From Desnuesiella massiliensis (GTDB taxonomy: Bacteria > Bacillota > Clostridia > Clostridiales > Clostridiaceae): a DNA stretch of 64,000 nucleotides. Below the pieces are notes generated by a model. The model ran no database searches. It saw nothing but the letters and a program-made list of their open reading frames with translations, and was not told where the DNA came from. Positions 8,978-18,061 of the stretch are shown piece after piece (the stretch's first letter is position 1; each line of letters begins with the position of its first letter). Where the stretch lies: the NCBI RefSeq assembly GCF_001403615.1, contig NZ_LN879456.1, positions 558,001-622,000 on the forward strand. Reading direction: 5' to 3'. Made by a program: the position numbers and the translations under genes.

Positions 8978-10408
8978 GTGTTTAAAGAATTTAAAGAATT
9001 AGTGGAATTTGTAAAAAAAGAAAATGTAAAAATTATTGACTTTAAGGTAATTACCTTACCTGGAAGATGGAATCATTTATCTATTCCCGTAGAAAGATTA
9101 AGTGAAAGTCTTTTTGCAGATGGCATAGGTTTTGACGGATCTAGCTACGGATATTCCTCTATAGAAAACTCAGATATGTGTTTTATTCCTGATATGAGTA
9201 CAGCCTTTATAGATCCTTATTGCAAAGTTAAGACTTTAAGTATGGTAGCTGATATACATACTATTGGAGATAGGTCAGGAAGATTTAGTGGTGACCCAAG
9301 ATTTGTTTCAGAAAAAGCTGAAGATTATATGAGAAAGCTAGGTATAGCAGATGAATTCATTATAGGACCAGAATTTGAGTTTTATATTTTTGATAATATA
9401 AGTTTTGAAACAAAAAACAATCATCAAGAAGTAACCATTAATTCCAAGCAAGCTCCTTGGAGCAGAAATGATAAAGAGGAAAACTACGGATATAAAGTTC
9501 CTTTCCAGAAAGGCTATCACATAGGTCTCCCATATGATGTAAATAATGATTTAAGAAGTGAAATGAGCATTAAGCTTCAAGAGATGGGCATACCAGTAAA
9601 ATATCATCACCATGAAGTAGGTGCTGCCGGACAGCTTGAAATAGAGGTGGAATTAGGCGAGATGAAAAAAATGGCCGACGCTACAATGATGGCTAAATAT
9701 GTTATAAAAAATGAAGCTATTGCTAATGGTAAGACAGCTACTTTCATGCCAAAGCCTCTATTTGGAGAAGCAGGCAGCGGAATGCATGTTCATATGTTAT
9801 TAAGAAAAAATGGACAAAATCTATTTTATGATAAGAATGGATATTCTCAATTAAGTAAAGATGCCATGTACTTTATTGGAGGAATACTAAAGCATGCTAA
9901 AGCATTGCTTGCATTTACTAATCCTTCAACAAATTCTTATAAAAGATTAGTACCAGGCTTTGAAGCTCCTGTATCTATATGCTTTGCTACAGGAAATAGA
10001 AGCTCAGTAATCAGGGTTCCTGGTTATGTAAAAGATCCTCAAAAGAGAAGATTTGAATTTAGATCCTCAGATGCTACAGCTAATCCTTATTTAGCTTATT
10101 CAGCACTATTAATGGCTGGTTTAGATGGAATAGTTAATAAAATCGATCCAGTGGATGCAGGATATGGCCCTATGGATATAAACGTTTTCAAATTATCTGA
10201 AGAAGAAAGAAATAAAATAGAAGCGCTACCTACATCATTAGATGAAGCTTTAAATGAACTAAAAAAAGATTATGAATTTTTAACCAGAGATGGTGTGTTT
10301 GATGAACACTTTATTAATAATTGGATCAAATACAAGTATGAAAAGGAACTTCTTAAAGTTTTCCCAGTACCATCGCCTGTGGAATACGAAATGTACTATG
10401 ATCTATAA
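8978..10408 (+). CDS. glnA: Type I glutamine synthetase
   Basis: The 476-residue protein joins ammonia to glutamate using ATP. Visible motifs are the N-terminal GFDGSSYGYSSIENSDM, the Mg-binding GPEFEFYIFD, HHHEVGAAGQLEIE, SGMHVHM, and the ATP/glutamate region NSYKRLVPGFEAPVS with NRSSVIRVP and RFEFRSSDATANPYLA. The length is that of GSI enzymes. No clear tyrosine adenylylation motif is seen near the C-terminus. The start is GTG 8978; the overlapping ATG at 8976 is out of frame and soon stops. GGGGGGAC lies upstream. ptb follows 21 bases later, linking it to the 2-keto acid genes. Confidence 0.92.
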   Translation: MFKEFKELVEFVKKENVKIIDFKVITLPGRWNHLSIPVERLSESLFADGIGFDGSSYGYSSIENSDMCFIPDMSTAFIDPYCKVKTLSMVADIHTIGDRSGRFSGDPRFVSEKAEDYMRKLGIADEFIIGPEFEFYIFDNISFETKNNHQEVTINSKQAPWSRNDKEENYGYKVPFQKGYHIGLPYDVNNDLRSEMSIKLQEMGIPVKYHHHEVGAAGQLEIEVELGEMKKMADATMMAKYVIKNEAIANGKTATFMPKPLFGEAGSGMHVHMLLRKNGQNLFYDKNGYSQLSKDAMYFIGGILKHAKALLAFTNPSTNSYKRLVPGFEAPVSICFATGNRSSVIRVPGYVKDPQKRRFEFRSSDATANPYLAYSALLMAGLDGIVNKIDPVDAGYGPMDINVFKLSEEERNKIEALPTSLDEALNELKKDYEFLTRDGVFDEHFINNWIKYKYEKELLKVFPVPSPVEYEMYYDL

Positions 10409-10429
10409 AACTAAGTTCGGGGGGGTATC

Positions 10430-11326
10430 ATGATAAAAAATTTAGAACAATTATTAGAAAAAGTAAAGGTAAAAGAAAAAAGAACTCTTTCTGTGGCTGT
10501 GGCACAAGATAAAGAGGTTTTAAAAGCAGTAAGTGACGCCTGTAGTTTAGGTATTGTTGACGCTATTTTAGTAGGTGATGAAGCTAAAATAAAGTCAATT
10601 ATTCATGACGAAAATCTAAACTTTGAAAATGTTAAAATCATTGATGAAAAAAATATTAATAAGGCTGCTGCAAAGGCAGTAGAGTTAGTAAGTTCAGGTA
10701 AGGCTCATTTTATAATGAAAGGATTATTAAATACAGCAGATTTACTTAAAGCTGTATTAAATAAAGAATATGGACTAAGAGGTAATAGTTTATTGTCTCA
10801 TGTGATGCTATATAGTGTAAATAGCTATCATAAAGTTCTATTTCTAACTGATGGTGGAATGGTTCCATATCCAAATATAAGTGAAAAGGTTGAAATAATA
10901 AACAATGCTGTACTAGTAGCTAATAAACTAGGTATAGAAAAGCCCAAAGTAGCTCCTTTATGTGCTGTAGAAACTGTAAATCCTTCTATGCAAGCTACTA
11001 TTGATGCCTCTATGCTTTCTCAAATGAATAAGAGAGGCCAGATAAAAAATTGTGTCATAGATGGACCATTAGCTTTAGACAATGCTGTTTCAAAGGAAGC
11101 TGCAGATCATAAGGGGATTATTAGTGATGTGGCTGGAGATAGTGATATTTTACTTGTACCTAATATAGAAGCAGGTAATTTATTAGGAAAGTCACTAACC
11201 TATTTCGCTATGGCAGAAAGCGCTGGAATAGTAGTAGGTGCAAAATGCCCTATTATATTAGTGTCTAGAGCAGATACTGCTAAGTCAAAACTATATTCTA
11301 TAGCCTTAGGGGCACTAGTTATCTAG
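10430..11326 (+). CDS. Phosphate butyryltransferase-type acyltransferase
   Basis: The 298-residue protein matches the Pta/Ptb fold. VDAILVGDEAKIKSII, FIMKGLLNTADLLKAVL, and the late VAGDSDILLVPNIEAGNLLGKSL are typical of phosphotransbutyrylases. The reaction swaps CoA for phosphate on an acyl-CoA, giving an acyl phosphate from which a kinase can make ATP. No butyrate kinase is adjacent. The downstream iorAB genes make arylacetyl- or branched acyl-CoA, so the true substrate may be one of these; that is inference from context. A GGGGGGG ribosome site precedes the ATG. Confidence 0.88.
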   Translation: MIKNLEQLLEKVKVKEKRTLSVAVAQDKEVLKAVSDACSLGIVDAILVGDEAKIKSIIHDENLNFENVKIIDEKNINKAAAKAVELVSSGKAHFIMKGLLNTADLLKAVLNKEYGLRGNSLLSHVMLYSVNSYHKVLFLTDGGMVPYPNISEKVEIINNAVLVANKLGIEKPKVAPLCAVETVNPSMQATIDASMLSQMNKRGQIKNCVIDGPLALDNAVSKEAADHKGIISDVAGDSDILLVPNIEAGNLLGKSLTYFAMAESAGIVVGAKCPIILVSRADTAKSKLYSIALGALVI

Positions 11327-11352
11327 TAAACAAAGATAGGAGGAATTGTATT

Positions 11353-13113
11353 ATGAAAGTTATAATGTCTGGAAATGAAGCCATTGCAAGAGGAGCCTAT
11401 GAGGCAGGATGTAAAATAGCTGCTGCTTACCCAGGGACTCCAAGTACAGAAATACTAGAAAATTTCGCAACTTATGAAGGGGTATATGCTGAATGGGCTC
11501 CCAACGAAAAGGTTGGTTTTGAAGTTGCATCAGGAGCCTCTATCGGAGGAGCACGTAGTTTAACAACCATGAAGCATGTTGGGTTAAATGTGGCAGCAGA
11601 TCCTCTATTTACCATGGCTTATGAAGGGGTAAATGGCGGCTTTGTTGTGGTTACTGCTGATGATCCAGGTATGCATTCTTCACAAAATGAGCAAGACAAT
11701 AGGCTTTTTGCTCCCCATGCCAAAGTAGCATTAATTGAGCCTTCGGATTCTCAGGAATGTAAGGATTTTATGGCTGAAGCCTTTGATATAAGTGAGAGAT
11801 TTGACACTGTAGTTTTATTTAGGACTACCACTAGAGTTTCTCATTCTAAGAGTGTAGTGGAATTAGGAGAAAAGAAAGAAAGTACTATTAAAGACTATTC
11901 AAAAAATATTGAGAAATACATTATGATACCAGCTCATGCGAGAAAAAAACATTATGAGGTAGAGGAAAGATTAAATAGATTAAAGGATTATTCAAATAGT
12001 TCACCTTTAAACAAAATGGAAATATTAGATGATTCCGTAGGAATAATAACTAGCGGCATAAGCTATAATTACGCAAAAGAAGTTTTTGGAGATAAAGTTT
12101 CTTATCTAAAGTTAGGTATGACTTATCCATTACCAGATAAGTTAATTAAAGAATTTGCTTCTAAGGTTAAAAAGTTATATATTATAGAAGAAAATGAACC
12201 TTATATAGAAAATGCTGTTAAGGTTATGGGAATTCCATGTGTGGGTAAAGAAATAATTCCTGTATGCGGAGAATTAAATCCTGAAATAATCAGAAAAGCA
12301 ATCTTAAATCAGGAAGTTGATGCTAGCTACAGTGTCGACATAAAGGCTCCTTCTAGACCTCCTGTACTATGCCCAGGATGTCCTCACAGAGGAATATTCT
12401 ATGCGGTTTCAAAATATAAGGATATTATATCTACTGGAGATATTGGTTGCTATACCCTTGGAATGATGGCGCCCCTTAATGTGACAGATACAGTTATTTG
12501 TATGGGTGCTTCAGTTTCAGCAGGACTTGGTATGCAAAAGGCTAGAAACATGGCTGGAGCAAATAATAAAGTATTTGCATTTATAGGAGACTCCACCTTC
12601 TTCCATTCAGGGATAACAGGATTGATTGATTCAGTTTATAATAATATTCCTATTGTAACTTGTATACTAGATAATAGGACTACAGGGATGACAGGACATC
12701 AGGAAAATCCAGGTACTGGAAAAACATTACAGGGAGAAGTTGCTCCTATGATAGATATTGAGCAATTAGTAATTTCTGTTGGAATTAAGAAAGAAAATCT
12801 TAGAGTAGTGGATCCTTATAACTTAAAAGAAACTGAAGAGGCAGTAAAAGCTGCACATAATAGCACTGAACCTTTTGTTATAATAACAAAACAGCCTTGT
12901 GCTCTAAAGAAAGAAGTTATTAAATATAGAGCAAATATGAAGTGTAGAATATTACCTGAAAAATGTAAGAAGTGTAAGGCTTGTTTAAGAACTGGATGTC
13001 CTGCTTTAAATTATAGGAATGGTGTAGTAAGCATTGATAAGAATATGTGTAATGGCTGTGAAATGTGTAAACAGGTTTGTAAATTTGGAGCAATAGAAAA
13101 GGTGGGTGAATAA
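11353..13113 (+). CDS. iorA: Indolepyruvate:ferredoxin oxidoreductase, alpha subunit
   Basis: The 586-residue protein has the family order. An N-terminal pyrimidine-binding domain begins MSGNEAIARGAYEAGCKIAAAYPGTPS (shown only as a start; key residues are GNEA and YPGTPS). A TPP domain carries CPGCPHRGIF and GDIGCYTLGM, then GDSTFFHSGI. The C-terminus is a two-cluster ferredoxin domain (CKKCKACLRTGC and CNGCEMCKQVC). It oxidises arylpyruvates such as indolepyruvate to aryl-CoA, reducing ferredoxin, in amino acid fermentation. It directly precedes iorB, with which it forms the active complex. Confidence 0.95.
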   Translation: MKVIMSGNEAIARGAYEAGCKIAAAYPGTPSTEILENFATYEGVYAEWAPNEKVGFEVASGASIGGARSLTTMKHVGLNVAADPLFTMAYEGVNGGFVVVTADDPGMHSSQNEQDNRLFAPHAKVALIEPSDSQECKDFMAEAFDISERFDTVVLFRTTTRVSHSKSVVELGEKKESTIKDYSKNIEKYIMIPAHARKKHYEVEERLNRLKDYSNSSPLNKMEILDDSVGIITSGISYNYAKEVFGDKVSYLKLGMTYPLPDKLIKEFASKVKKLYIIEENEPYIENAVKVMGIPCVGKEIIPVCGELNPEIIRKAILNQEVDASYSVDIKAPSRPPVLCPGCPHRGIFYAVSKYKDIISTGDIGCYTLGMMAPLNVTDTVICMGASVSAGLGMQKARNMAGANNKVFAFIGDSTFFHSGITGLIDSVYNNIPIVTCILDNRTTGMTGHQENPGTGKTLQGEVAPMIDIEQLVISVGIKKENLRVVDPYNLKETEEAVKAAHNSTEPFVIITKQPCALKKEVIKYRANMKCRILPEKCKKCKACLRTGCPALNYRNGVVSIDKNMCNGCEMCKQVCKFGAIEKVGE

Positions 13114-13114
13114 A

Positions 13115-13690
13115 ATGGGTAATACTAGAAGCATTTTATTTGTTGGTGTTGGTGGTCAAGGTACTATCTTAGCATCCAAAATATTAACAGAGGGATTATT
13201 AGAAGCTGGATTTGATGTAAAAATGTCTGAAGTACATGGTATGGCACAAAGAGGCGGCAGTGTAACCACTCAAGTTAGATTCGGAGAAAAAGTACATTCA
13301 CCACTAATTGAGAAAGGTACAGCTGATGTTATAGTAGCCTTTGAAAAAAGCGAAGCTGCAAGATGGGTACCCTTCTTAAAAAAAGATGGAGCATTAGTAG
13401 TTAATGACTATGAAATTCATCCTGTAACGGTTTTAATTGGGCAAGAAAAATATCCTGAAAATATAAATGAGAACTTAGCCTCAGTAATAGAAAACATCAA
13501 AATAATTAACGCTGCTCATTTAGCCGAGGAACTAGGAAATATAAAAGCTCAAAATGTTATTTTATTAGGTGCTCTTATTAAGGCTTTGAAGTTAGAAAAT
13601 ATTAATTGGGATCAAATTATAGAGAAAAGTGTGCCAAGTAAAATTGTAGATTTGAATAAGCTAGCCTTGAGAAAAGGTATAGAGGCATAA
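13115..13690 (+). CDS. iorB: Indolepyruvate:ferredoxin oxidoreductase, beta subunit
   Basis: The 191-residue protein is the gamma-type domain of 2-oxoacid:acceptor oxidoreductases. FVGVGGQGTILASKIL binds CoA or nucleotide, and VHGMAQRGGSVTTQVRFG is the family signature. It pairs with IorA in the cytoplasm. ATG 13115 is preferred because AAGGTGGG lies nine bases before it; a GTG at 13106 overlaps the end of iorA and is too close to that site. Only one base separates the iorA stop from this ATG, suggesting translational coupling. Confidence 0.95.
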   Translation: MGNTRSILFVGVGGQGTILASKILTEGLLEAGFDVKMSEVHGMAQRGGSVTTQVRFGEKVHSPLIEKGTADVIVAFEKSEAARWVPFLKKDGALVVNDYEIHPVTVLIGQEKYPENINENLASVIENIKIINAAHLAEELGNIKAQNVILLGALIKALKLENINWDQIIEKSVPSKIVDLNKLALRKGIEA

Positions 13691-13691
13691 T

Positions 13692-13722
13692 AAAAAGTAG
13701 AGGATTTTTCCTCTACTTTTTT
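13692..13722. terminator. Bidirectional terminator between iorB and speA
   Basis: A 12-bp stem (AAAAAGTAGAGG with CCTCTACTTTTT) has T runs on both strands. It can end iorB on the plus strand and the convergent decarboxylase gene on the minus strand. Confidence 0.85.
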
Positions 13723-15213
13723 CTATTCGATGCTAATACGAACCGCATCTTCTTTTTTAACTACTTTTATATTATCAACCTTAGGATCCTCAGTTCCTTG
13801 TACATATAATCCTGCAGCTTTTAACTCCTGAACATAGTTTATTATATCCTGTGTTATTATTTCTCCTGGACATAATACAGGTATACCGGGAGGGTATGCT
13901 AATAAAAATTCTCCACTTATCATACCTACACTATCTTTTAATGGGATGGAAGTCTTATGGCTATTGAAAGCTTCTCTAGGAATAAGAACTTGCTGTGGAA
14001 TAGGAGGTATATCTATAAAATCGGGCTTTTTGCTATTCTTTAAAGAATACTCTTCGCTAATTTCATTTAAGGCCTCTAACAATTTATCTATGCTTTCCTT
14101 TGTATCCCCAAAAGAACCAACAGCTAAAACATTGTATAAGTCTGAAAGCTCCATTTGTATGTGGTACTTATTAGATAATATCATATCTAAATCATAACCA
14201 GTAAGTCCTAGCTCTCTACTAGTAATTGTTATCTTAGTAGGATCAAAAGCATAAGCACCAGGCTTTCCAAGTATTTCTTCACCAAAACAAGAAAAACCAG
14301 GAATTTTATTTATTTCAGTTCTAGCATAATTTGCTAGAGCTATAGTTCTATCTAAAAGCTCTTTACCATGAAGGGCTATTTGGCGTCTAGCACAATCTAA
14401 AGATGCCATCAAAATGTATGATGGGGAAGTAGTTTGAAGTAAATTTAAAATTTGTTGTACTCTATGAGTGTCTATGTATTTAGACTTAACTTGCAATAAG
14501 GAACATTGAGTTAAAGCTCCTATGATTTTATGAGTACTTTGTGCACAAATATCAGCCCCTGCTTCCATAGCTGACATCGGCAAATTTTCATTAAACGCAA
14601 GGTGCGGACCATGAGCCTCATCTACGATTAATGGAATATTATAGCTATGAACTATATCAGCAATTCTTTTAATATCCGTAGCAACACCATAGTAAGTCGG
14701 ATTAATTATTAGTACTGCCTTAGCATCAGGGTTTTCTCTTAATGTTTTTTCAACAGTTTCAGGGGTTACCCCGTGAGCAATTCCTACTTTTTTATCTAAT
14801 TCAGGCTGCATATAAACTGGAACAGCACCACTTAAAATTATTCCTGCAGTTATAGATTTATGAACATTTCTAGGAATGATTATAGTATCCCCGGCATTTA
14901 CTACAGACATAATCATAGCTTGTATAGCGCCAGATGTTCCATGAATAGAAAAAAAAGCAGCGTCTGATTTATAGGCATCAGCAGCTAATTCTTGAGCCTT
15001 TTTTATAGGACCTGTTGGATGATGTAAACTATCTACTAATTTAAAAACCGTAACGTCGATTTTAAAGGGATTCTCACCAATAAAATTTTTAAATTCTTCA
15101 TCCATGCCTACACCTTTTTTATGTCCAGGTACATGAAATGGGATGGTTTCCCTGTTAACATATTCCATCAATGCGTCAAATAGAGGAGTCTCATTTTGAT
15201 CATATTTATACAC
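13723..15213 (-). CDS. speA: Arginine decarboxylase-type enzyme (Orn/Lys/Arg decarboxylase family)
   Basis: The 496-residue PLP enzyme has the fold-I decarboxylase layout without the N-terminal wing domain. Key segments are FHVPGHKKGVGMD at the start, SIHGTSGAIQAMI, DEAHGPHL (cofactor Asp), and STHKIIGALTQ with the Schiff-base lysine. The length matches Bacillus SpeA, which makes agmatine from arginine; lysine or ornithine as substrate cannot be excluded. A second polyamine gene, speE, lies 20 kb away, but no agmatinase is seen in the window. It reads against iorB, with a shared terminator and its own promoter. Confidence 0.87.
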   Translation of the reverse strand: MYKYDQNETPLFDALMEYVNRETIPFHVPGHKKGVGMDEEFKNFIGENPFKIDVTVFKLVDSLHHPTGPIKKAQELAADAYKSDAAFFSIHGTSGAIQAMIMSVVNAGDTIIIPRNVHKSITAGIILSGAVPVYMQPELDKKVGIAHGVTPETVEKTLRENPDAKAVLIINPTYYGVATDIKRIADIVHSYNIPLIVDEAHGPHLAFNENLPMSAMEAGADICAQSTHKIIGALTQCSLLQVKSKYIDTHRVQQILNLLQTTSPSYILMASLDCARRQIALHGKELLDRTIALANYARTEINKIPGFSCFGEEILGKPGAYAFDPTKITITSRELGLTGYDLDMILSNKYHIQMELSDLYNVLAVGSFGDTKESIDKLLEALNEISEEYSLKNSKKPDFIDIPPIPQQVLIPREAFNSHKTSIPLKDSVGMISGEFLLAYPPGIPVLCPGEIITQDIINYVQELKAAGLYVQGTEDPKVDNIKVVKKEDAVRISIE

Positions 15214-15300
15214 CTTGATATAGCACCTTCCTTCTTTAAAATTATATATTTAAACCGTTGATTTTCAGCGATTTTGAAGAGCTTTCTAAAAAACAATATA

Positions 15301-15329
15301 ATTATAAGTTAAATAAATTTCAAATGCAA
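15301..15329 (-). promoter_or_regulatory. Sigma-A-type promoter for speA
   Basis: On the minus strand, TTGCAT (15324-15329) and TATAAT (15301-15306) are exactly 17 bp apart, upstream of the speA start at 15213. Confidence 0.65.
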
Positions 15330-15457
15330 TACCATATAAACAAATTATAATATTTATTTTTCATCAATAAAATACCCTGTTATATTTGCTAATTGAAATT
15401 CTTATATGAATAATATTCCCTCATTTAGACAATAATATTTTAACAGGAGGGATAAAA

Positions 15458-16030
15458 ATGGAATTTTTAAAAGCTAATACAAGATTAAATAGCAGTAGAC
15501 ACTTTTCTAGAAGATTAAGACGCGAAGGAAAAATACCAGGGATTCTTTATGGTAAGGGTATGAATAATATAATGTTTGAAGTTGGTGAGTTAGATCTTAA
15601 TAAGGAAGTACAGTGGAATGGTGAATACGGAAAGTTAAATATTAATTTAAATGGTGGAGATATAACAACTTTAATAAAAGAAGTTCAAAGAGATCCTGCT
15701 ACAAATCAAATAATACATATTGATTTAGAAAAAATTCAAGAAGACGATTTAGTAGAGGCTGAAGTACCTATTGTTTTCGGTAATGAAAATAACATTGTTA
15801 AAAGTGGCGGAATAGTGCAAAAAGAAAAAGATAGTGTAAGAATTAAATGTAAAGCTAGTAATTTACCTAAATACCTAAATGCTTCCTTAACTAGAGGTAA
15901 AATAGGTACAGTAATTAGAGTTGAAGATTTGGAAGTAAGTGAGGAGATTTCTTTTGTAGATGATATTAAAGCCGTATTAGCATCTATAAGCTATGTAAGC
16001 ATTAAAGACAAAGACGAAGGTGTAGAATAA
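15458..16030 (+). CDS. ctc: 50S ribosomal protein L25/general stress protein Ctc
   Basis: The 190-residue protein has the two-domain Ctc/TL5 form. The N-terminal L25 domain (about 1-92) contains LRREGKIPGILYGKG and binds 5S rRNA. The C-terminal beta domain (about 97-180) contains IVKSGGIVQKEKDSVRIKC. Bacillus Ctc is stress-induced and ribosome-bound. The ATG follows AGGAGGG. The gene stands alone, with a terminator 20 bases downstream, and is divergent from speA. Confidence 0.92.
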   Translation: MEFLKANTRLNSSRHFSRRLRREGKIPGILYGKGMNNIMFEVGELDLNKEVQWNGEYGKLNINLNGGDITTLIKEVQRDPATNQIIHIDLEKIQEDDLVEAEVPIVFGNENNIVKSGGIVQKEKDSVRIKCKASNLPKYLNASLTRGKIGTVIRVEDLEVSEEISFVDDIKAVLASISYVSIKDKDEGVE

Positions 16031-16049
16031 GATATTTTTCACATTTTAA

Positions 16050-16073
16050 AAAAGCACTTTTGTGCTTTTTTTT
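16050..16073 (+). terminator. Rho-independent terminator after ctc
   Basis: An 8-bp stem (AAAAGCAC, TTTT loop, GTGCTTTT) runs straight into a T tract. Confidence 0.9.
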
Positions 16074-16200
16074 ATATATTTTTTGTAATAAAATACAAAA
16101 AGAGTGATGGAAATATTTGTAGGCTATAAAATATAAGTATTTTTTCCAGGATTTTTATAGTATAATATTTTTATTAGAACTTTACTAGGAGGAATGAACT

Positions 16201-17931
16201 ATGACTTATAGCGAAAAATTGAGACATTGGTTAGAAGCAGAATTAATTGATGAACAAACAAAACAAGAGCTTAGAAGTTTAAAAGATGAAAAAGATATAG
16301 AAGATAGATTTTATAGAGACTTAGAATTCGGTACTGGTGGCTTAAGAGGTATAATTGGGGCTGGAAGTAATAGAATGAACATTTATACCGTAGGTAAAGT
16401 TACTCAGGGATTTGCTGACTTTTTAAATAAAAATTTTACTTCACCTTCCATTGCTATAGCTTATGATTCAAGAAATATGTCAGAAGAATTTGCTAAAGCT
16501 GCAGCTTTAAATCTCTGTGCAAACAACATTAAAGTTTATTTATTTGAAAGCTTAAGACCCACTCCAATGCTATCCTTTGCTGTAAGGCACTTAAAATGTA
16601 GTGCAGGAATAGTTATTACTGCATCTCATAATCCAAAACAGTATAATGGATATAAAGTATATGGAGAAGATGGTGGACAAGTAACTGATAATAAAGCAAA
16701 AGAAATTTTGAGCAATATAAATGAAATTCAAGATTTTTCTGATATAAAAAATATCACTGAGGAAGAAGCAATAAATAGAAAGCTACTATGCTATATAGGG
16801 GAAGATGTTGATAAAGAATATATTAATAGAGTAAAAGATTTATCTATAAGAAAAGATTTAATTAATGAAAAGGCAGAAGAACTAAACATTATTTATACAC
16901 CAATTCATGGCTCTGGAAACATTCCTGTTAGAAGAGTTTTAAAGGAACAAGGTTATAAAAATGTTTTTGTAATTAAAGAACAAGAAATGCCAGATGGTAA
17001 CTTTCCTACAGCTCCTTATCCAAACCCAGAAGAGCCAGAAGTATTTAAAATTGCATTAAAAGAAGCAGAAAAAATTAAAGCAGATATAATATTTGGTACA
17101 GATCCTGACTGTGATAGGATTGGTGTGGTAGTTAAGGATTCAAAAGGAGAATATAAGGTTTTAACTGGCAACCAAACTGGTATGCTGCTTACTCATTATA
17201 TTTTGAGTTCACTAGAAGAGATGAATAAGATGCCCCAAAATGGAACGATAATAAAAACCATCGTTACTACGGATTCAGTTAGAAATATTGCAAAAGATTT
17301 TAATATAGAAGTATTAGATGTATTAACTGGCTTTAAATATATTGGAGAAAAAATAAAAGAATTCGAGGAAACTAAGGAAAAGTCCTATATTTTTGGTTTT
17401 GAAGAAAGCTTTGGATACCTTGCAGGAACCTTTGTAAGAGATAAAGATGCTGTAATTGCAGCTAGCCTGATATGTGAGATGACACTATATTATAAGTCTT
17501 TAGGTAAATCTCTAAATGAAGCTTTGGTAGATATTTATGAAAGATATGGATATTTTAAAGAAGAGCTGCTTTCCTTTGAACTAAAAGGTAAAGAAGGCCA
17601 AGAAAAAATATCAAAGTGTATTGAGTATTTGAGACATTCTATGAAACCTTCTATAAATGGAGTAAATATAATTAAAAAACTAGATTATAAAACAAGTATA
17701 GAGAAAGATCTAATAAATATTGAAGAAAAGATTATAGAATTGCCAAAATCTAATGTGTTAAAATTTGTGCTAGAGGATAATTCATGGTTTGTAGTAAGAC
17801 CTTCTGGTACTGAGCCTAAAATGAAGATATACCTTGCGGTAAGGGGAATTAGTTTAAAGGATTCAGAAAATAAGATAAGTATGTTTAAAAATAGCGTAAT
17901 GGAATTAATAGAGGAAGCATTTAATTATTAA
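16201..17931 (+). CDS. pgcA: Phospho-sugar mutase (phosphoglucomutase family)
   Basis: The 576-residue protein has all alpha-phosphohexomutase elements. The phosphoserine loop is TASHNPKQYNGYKVYG, the metal loop is GTDPDCDRIGV, the sugar loop is GFEESFGYLAG, and the phosphate-binding end is RPSGTEPKMKIY. It interconverts glucose 1- and 6-phosphate, and perhaps mannose phosphates. With galU 1.3 kb downstream it can supply UDP-glucose to the polysaccharide operon; this link is inference. AGGAGGAA precedes the ATG. Confidence 0.93.
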   Translation: MTYSEKLRHWLEAELIDEQTKQELRSLKDEKDIEDRFYRDLEFGTGGLRGIIGAGSNRMNIYTVGKVTQGFADFLNKNFTSPSIAIAYDSRNMSEEFAKAAALNLCANNIKVYLFESLRPTPMLSFAVRHLKCSAGIVITASHNPKQYNGYKVYGEDGGQVTDNKAKEILSNINEIQDFSDIKNITEEEAINRKLLCYIGEDVDKEYINRVKDLSIRKDLINEKAEELNIIYTPIHGSGNIPVRRVLKEQGYKNVFVIKEQEMPDGNFPTAPYPNPEEPEVFKIALKEAEKIKADIIFGTDPDCDRIGVVVKDSKGEYKVLTGNQTGMLLTHYILSSLEEMNKMPQNGTIIKTIVTTDSVRNIAKDFNIEVLDVLTGFKYIGEKIKEFEETKEKSYIFGFEESFGYLAGTFVRDKDAVIAASLICEMTLYYKSLGKSLNEALVDIYERYGYFKEELLSFELKGKEGQEKISKCIEYLRHSMKPSINGVNIIKKLDYKTSIEKDLINIEEKIIELPKSNVLKFVLEDNSWFVVRPSGTEPKMKIYLAVRGISLKDSENKISMFKNSVMELIEEAFNY

Positions 17932-17986
17932 TATTATTTTAGTGCTTATTTGCAAAAACTTAGATTTCATTGTAATATAATATTGG

Positions 17987-18020
17987 AATCTATCCACCTA
18001 TTTAGCAGTGGATAGATTTT
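17987..18020 (+). terminator. Terminator-like hairpin after pgcA
   Basis: An 11-bp perfect stem (AATCTATCCAC 17987-17997 with GTGGATAGATT 18007-18017) is followed by a short T tract. It lies just before the TPR gene. Confidence 0.65.
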
Positions 18021-18061
18021 CTCTGAACGGGCAAAAGAAAATCAATGATAGAGGTGTGTTA

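Noticed and set aside
17950..17981. Promoter before the TPR gene
   Set aside because: TATAAT is present at 17976, but the only -35-like box is 20 bp away and the site lies before the pgcA terminator.
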